The position numbers and the translations under genes are program-made. From NCBI GenBank assembly GCA_937901435.1, contig CALGTJ010000290.1:1-9483 (forward strand): a stretch of 9,483 nucleotides of DNA, read 5' to 3'. Every line of letters begins with the position of its first letter. The stretch's first letter is position 1. Source of the DNA: an uncultured Rhodobacter sp. (GTDB lineage Bacteria; Pseudomonadota; Alphaproteobacteria; Rhodobacterales; Rhodobacteraceae). Positions 6,566 through 9,483 of this stretch are shown in pieces. Below the pieces are notes generated by a model that saw nothing but the letters and a program-made list of their open reading frames with translations, was not told the origin of the DNA and did no database searches.

Positions 6566-7963
6566 TCAGACCTCGATCGGGCGATTTTCCCCCAATCCGC
6601 GCGCACCCGGATCCTGCTTTTGAGAGACCGCGTCACGGGGCCATCTGACCTCTACAATCGCGCCACAACGCTTGCCTGCTTGGGGTTTTGGCACCATCGG
6701 GTCACTTGCATTCGCAAAACTCAACTCTGCGCCGGAGCGTTCCAAAAGCGTTTTCGCGATAAACAGCCCCAGACCCATACCTTCGTATTCCGGACGCTTG
6801 GACAGGTCTTCCTGCGTGCGGCGACGCCGGACAAAGGGGTCACCGATTCGCCCCAACAGATGCAAAGGATAGCCTGCGCCGTCATCGATGATGCGAATCT
6901 CGACGGTGGTTTCTGTCCAGACAGCATCGACCCAGACCGTGCTTTGAGAGAAATCAACGGCGTTCTGGACGAGGTTGCGCAGCCCGTGAATGATCTCTGG
7001 GCGACGCGCAATAGAGGGCTGGTCCGGCCCGGCCCCATCGGCGGGGGCAAGCTCTATCACAACCTCTTTGCCCCGCTCGCAATGAGGCTCTGCCGCCTCG
7101 CGGACCACCTCGCCAAGCGGGGCGTGACGCAGGTGCAGGTCGTCCTTTCCGGCGCGCCCCATAGAGCGCAGAATATCGCGGCACCGATCCGCCTGATCCC
7201 GGATCAGAACCGCATCGTCATAAAGGTCCTGAGAGTCTGCCAACTCTTCCATCAACTCGGTGCTGACCAGTTTGATCGTCGCCAAGGGCGTGCCAAGTTC
7301 GTGCGCGGCAGCCGCGACGACACCGCCAAGGTCGGTCAGCTTCTGTTCTCTGGCCAAGGCCATTTGCGTCGCCAGCAGAGCCTGCGACATGGAATGGATT
7401 TCGGACGTCACGCGGCGCGCATAGATCGCCTCGAACACGATCCCGATGGTGATCGCGGCCCAATGCCCAAAGACAAACAGATCCGGCATCTGCATCACAT
7501 CTCCGTCATCGGTGTGCAGCGGATAATGGAACACAGAGACCACCGAAATCAGCGCAATCGCCACCGCCCCCAGCACAGTGGTCGAGCGCAGCGTCAGCGC
7601 CGTGGCAGAGATTGTCACCGGTGCAAGGATCAGCAAGGCAAACGGATTGTGCAAACCGCCCGTCAGAAACAGCAGGAACGACAACTGGCTGATGTCGAAC
7701 AAAAGCGTCAGAAACACCTCTTGCTCGCTGAGGCGTTTGTTTTCCGGAAAGATGAAAATCGCCACAAGGTTCGCAATGATCGAGGCCCCGATGGCAAGAT
7801 AGCAGAGGCCAAGTTCCAGATTGAGGTTGAAAAACCGTTGCGCCACTGTGATCGCGGCGATCTGCCCGGCAATCGCGATCCATCGCAACACGATCAGCGT
7901 GCGCAGGCGCACCCAGTTGCTGCGGGTGTCGTCAATCAGGAAACCGCCTGTGGTATCGGCCAT
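6566..7963 (-). CDS. regB: redox sensor histidine kinase RegB/PrrB
   Basis: RegB is the membrane sensor of the RegB-RegA two-component system, which controls photosynthesis, respiration, nitrogen and carbon fixation genes in response to redox state. The 465-residue protein has about six membrane segments (roughly 21-42, 52-72, 83-101, 109-124, 129-146, 162-182). GGLHNPF (102-108) is the quinone-binding motif of the family. The H-box AAAAHELGTPLATI carries the phosphorylated His221. Cys261 in DRCRDILRSMG is the redox-active cysteine known from Rhodobacter RegB (Cys265). The ATPase domain shows NLVQNAVDF (N box, 330-338), DDGAG (360-364) and GMGLGLF (395-401). All signature residues are intact. 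The ATG at 7963 has GAGAGG 6 nt upstream. It is divergent from senC across about 107 bp, and the multi-PAS gene follows downstream after 71 nt. Confidence 0.97.
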   Translation of the reverse strand: MADTTGGFLIDDTRSNWVRLRTLIVLRWIAIAGQIAAITVAQRFFNLNLELGLCYLAIGASIIANLVAIFIFPENKRLSEQEVFLTLLFDISQLSFLLFLTGGLHNPFALLILAPVTISATALTLRSTTVLGAVAIALISVVSVFHYPLHTDDGDVMQMPDLFVFGHWAAITIGIVFEAIYARRVTSEIHSMSQALLATQMALAREQKLTDLGGVVAAAAHELGTPLATIKLVSTELMEELADSQDLYDDAVLIRDQADRCRDILRSMGRAGKDDLHLRHAPLGEVVREAAEPHCERGKEVVIELAPADGAGPDQPSIARRPEIIHGLRNLVQNAVDFSQSTVWVDAVWTETTVEIRIIDDGAGYPLHLLGRIGDPFVRRRRTQEDLSKRPEYEGMGLGLFIAKTLLERSGAELSFANASDPMVPKPQAGKRCGAIVEVRWPRDAVSQKQDPGARGLGENRPIEV

Positions 7964-8070
7964 ACTCTGCCTCTCATACGCTCTGCGTCATCATGCAACC
8001 TTGTACGCCGCTGCCACAGGAACGATCAATCCGCCAAACTCTGACGCCGAACCACAAAGGGATGAAACCT

Positions 8071-8694
8071 ATGAAAATGGCGAAAACAGTCGCAATCGCG
8101 GCAAGCACCGCACTTGTCGGGATGCTGGCCGCAACATGGTGGGTCACGCGCGATACCAGCGATGACGCTTTTGCGGGGTGCCGCGCCTCTGTCGTGGCCG
8201 GCGGCACAGCGGCGATTGGCGGGCCCTTCACGCTGGTCAACGGTCAGGGAGAGACTGTGACAGATAAGGATGTAATCACCAAGCCTTCGCTGGTGTATTT
8301 TGGCTATACCTTCTGCCCCGATGTCTGCCCGCTGGACAATGCCCGTAACGCCGAGGCAATCGATCTGTTGCAGGAACAGGGCCGCGATGTGCAGCCGGTT
8401 TTCATCTCGATCGACCCGGAACGCGACACGCCAGAGGTGGTCGCCGAGTATGCCAGCTACGTGCATGACGATATGATCGCGCTGACCGGCAGTGCCGAAC
8501 AGGTCAAGGCCGCCTCGAAAGCCTATAAAACATATTACCGCAAGCAAGAGGGCGACGAGGAATACTACCTCGTCGATCACTCGACCTTTACCTATCTGAT
8601 GCTGCCAGAGGTGGGATTCGTCGAGTTCTTCAAGCGCGAGGATACGCCAGAAGACATCGCCAGACGCACTGCCTGTTTTATGGACGCTGTGTAA
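8071..8694 (+). CDS. senC: SCO1/SenC family copper chaperone, cytochrome oxidase assembly (SenC/PrrC)
   Basis: SenC/PrrC proteins deliver copper to the CuA or CuB centre of cytochrome c oxidase and, in Rhodobacter, affect signalling through RegB. The 207-residue protein starts with a membrane anchor (about 6-25) that places the thioredoxin-like domain in the periplasm. The copper-binding CPDVC gives Cys82 and Cys86, and His170 in VDHSTFTYL is the third ligand; FISIDPERDTPE (about 111-122) is a family motif. Three ATGs are in frame at 8062, 8071 and 8077. AAGGG at 8057-8061 is 9 nt from the one at 8071, abuts 8062 and is 15 nt from 8077, so 8071 is chosen. An upstream ATG at 7993 would add an unlikely polar extension. 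regA follows 72 nt downstream with no terminator between, so the two are probably co-transcribed. Confidence 0.95.
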   Translation: MKMAKTVAIAASTALVGMLAATWWVTRDTSDDAFAGCRASVVAGGTAAIGGPFTLVNGQGETVTDKDVITKPSLVYFGYTFCPDVCPLDNARNAEAIDLLQEQGRDVQPVFISIDPERDTPEVVAEYASYVHDDMIALTGSAEQVKAASKAYKTYYRKQEGDEEYYLVDHSTFTYLMLPEVGFVEFFKREDTPEDIARRTACFMDAV

Positions 8695-8700
8695 CGTAAA

Positions 8701-8729
8701 TTGACCCGCCCCCCCCTGCGCACTAGTGT
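8701..8729 (+). promoter_or_regulatory. possible regA promoter with an 8-C tract in its spacer
   Basis: TTGACC (8701-8706) matches five of six bases of a -35 box. TAGTGT (8724-8729), 17 nt further on, matches three of six bases of a -10 box. The spacer contains a run of eight C residues (8709-8716). The regA ribosome binding site AGAAGGG (8754-8760) lies downstream, 6 nt from the ATG. The -10 match is weak, so this is only a candidate. Confidence 0.25.
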
Positions 8730-8766
8730 ATGCAGAACCAAAGTGTAGAGTGCAGAAGGGACGGCA

Positions 8767-9321
8767 ATGGCCGAACGCGAAAAGGACCTGCTGGGCGACG
8801 ATGTATCGCTTTTGCTGGTAGATGATGACGAACCGTTTTTGCGCCGCCTGTGCCGGGCCATGGAAAAGCGCGGGTTCGAGCCGGAAATGGCCGGATCTGT
8901 CGCCGCAGGCAAGGCGATTGCGACCGCCCGCCCGCCTGCCTATGCCGTCGTAGATCTGCGCCTGGAGGACGGCAATGGCCTTGATGTGGTCGAGGTGCTG
9001 CGCGAAAAACGGCCAGATTGCCGGGTGGTGGTTCTGACCGGATATGGTGCGATTGCCACGGCTGTGGCGGCCGTCAAAATCGGTGCCACCGACTATCTGT
9101 CCAAACCTGCCGACGCCAATGACATCACGAATGCGCTACTGGCGCGGGGGGATGAACTGCCGCCGCCACCGGAAAACCCGATGAGCGCAGATCGCGTGCG
9201 GTGGGAACATATCCAGCGTGTCTACGAGTTGTGTGACCGCAATGTCAGCGAGACAGCCCGGCGTCTGAACATGCACCGCCGCACCTTGCAGCGTATCCTC
9301 GCCAAGCGGAGCCCGAAATAA
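8767..9321 (+). CDS. regA: redox response regulator RegA/PrrA/ActR
   Basis: RegA is the DNA-binding partner of RegB. The 184-residue protein has a receiver domain (about 13-125) with the acidic pocket VDDDE (18-22), phospho-acceptor Asp63 (VVDLRLEDG), Thr91 (VLTGYG) and Lys113 (LSKPAD). Asp63 is the same position reported for Rhodobacter RegA/PrrA. A proline hinge, ELPPPPENP (130-138), is characteristic of RegA. The C-terminal Fis-type helix-turn-helix (about 158-178, NVSETARRLNMHRRTLQRIL) recognises DNA. Length is the family norm. AGAAGGG lies 6 nt upstream of the ATG. The gene lies downstream of senC, opposite regB, which is the usual gene order in Rhodobacteraceae. The next gene begins 1 nt after its stop and is probably translationally coupled. 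Confidence 0.97.
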   Translation: MAEREKDLLGDDVSLLLVDDDEPFLRRLCRAMEKRGFEPEMAGSVAAGKAIATARPPAYAVVDLRLEDGNGLDVVEVLREKRPDCRVVVLTGYGAIATAVAAVKIGATDYLSKPADANDITNALLARGDELPPPPENPMSADRVRWEHIQRVYELCDRNVSETARRLNMHRRTLQRILAKRSPK

Positions 9322-9322
9322 G

Positions 9323-9483
9323 ATGCTGACCCGGCGCTCTGTCCTTATCACCGGAGCGGCGTTGACCCTGTCGGCCTGCACCGGTGCCATGCCAATACCA
9401 GCGACCGTGCCTTTGGATCTGCGACTGGCCTCTAACCCGGATTATTCACCACGGTCGGTTGGCGGCTGCGGTATGAGAGTGAT
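9323..9483 (+). CDS. putative lipoprotein, N-terminal part (3' end outside window)
   Basis: The 53 codons visible before the window edge start at the ATG at 9323, one base after the regA stop (TAA, 9319-9321). The first 19 residues form a lipoprotein signal: LTRRS near the start, a hydrophobic core (VLITGAALTL) and the lipobox LSAC with Cys19. The paired arginines at residues 4-5 also fit a Tat-type leader loosely. The mature part begins CTGAMPIPATVPLDLRLA and I do not recognise the family. A GGAG at 9308-9311, inside the end of regA, is 11 nt from the start, so it is likely translated together with regA. In Rhodobacter species hvrA is reported after regA; this product does not look like that DNA-binding protein. 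Confidence 0.75.
   Translation, partial: MLTRRSVLITGAALTLSACTGAMPIPATVPLDLRLASNPDYSPRSVGGCGMRV

Noticed and set aside
6488..8044. A 518-codon open frame on the plus strand opposite regB
   Set aside because: It is the antisense shadow of regB, whose kinase motifs are complete. The shadow translation is Arg/Gln-rich and has no recognisable domain.
7964..8070. RegA-binding or FnrL-type sites between regB and senC
   Set aside because: Only scattered GCGTC/GACGC half-sites at non-matching spacing and no TTGAT-N4-ATCAA were found. I saw no convincing operator or promoter here.

Overview
The window looks like an ordinary chromosomal segment from an alphaproteobacterium of the family Rhodobacteraceae, most likely the Roseobacter group. 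The evidence is the RegB-SenC-RegA redox regulatory cluster, the GC-rich codon use, and the protein sequences themselves. There are no rRNA or tRNA genes, no CRISPR array and no insertion sequence.

Left part (1-2904), plus strand: the 3' end of an acyl-CoA dehydrogenase gene, then a complete cytoplasmic molybdopterin oxidoreductase of the DMSO reductase/biotin sulfoxide reductase type. Its start lies just after a small hairpin that covers the ribosome binding site, and its stop codon sits inside a two-part terminator hairpin. Middle part (2905-4798), minus strand: rlmN (radical-SAM rRNA/tRNA methyltransferase) followed downstream by a glutathione S-transferase. The GST leader contains a perfect 10-bp inverted repeat that can mask its Shine-Dalgarno sequence.

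Right part (4867-9483): regB (redox sensor kinase) on the minus strand is divergent from senC (copper chaperone of the SCO1 type) and regA (response regulator) on the plus strand. RegB phosphorylates RegA in response to the redox state, and SenC belongs to cytochrome oxidase assembly. regA is followed after 1 nt by the start of a lipoprotein gene that runs off the window.

The most notable feature is the gene downstream of regB on the minus strand. It encodes a membrane-anchored protein made almost only of PAS-like modules, with no recognisable output domain. Its reading frame is broken exactly at a tract of five GCTTG pentanucleotides (5820-5848). Arithmetic on the frames shows that loss of one unit, or gain of two, restores a continuous 540-codon frame. 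This is the signature of an ON/OFF contingency (phase-variable) gene. The leader of the same gene holds a perfect TTAA-N7-TTAAC box, the binding consensus of the cell-cycle/motility regulator CtrA, with a GANTC methylation site inside the spacer. I infer a possibly phase-variable, CtrA-linked PAS sensor next to the global redox regulators. A one-off frameshift or an assembly error at the repeat is the main alternative.
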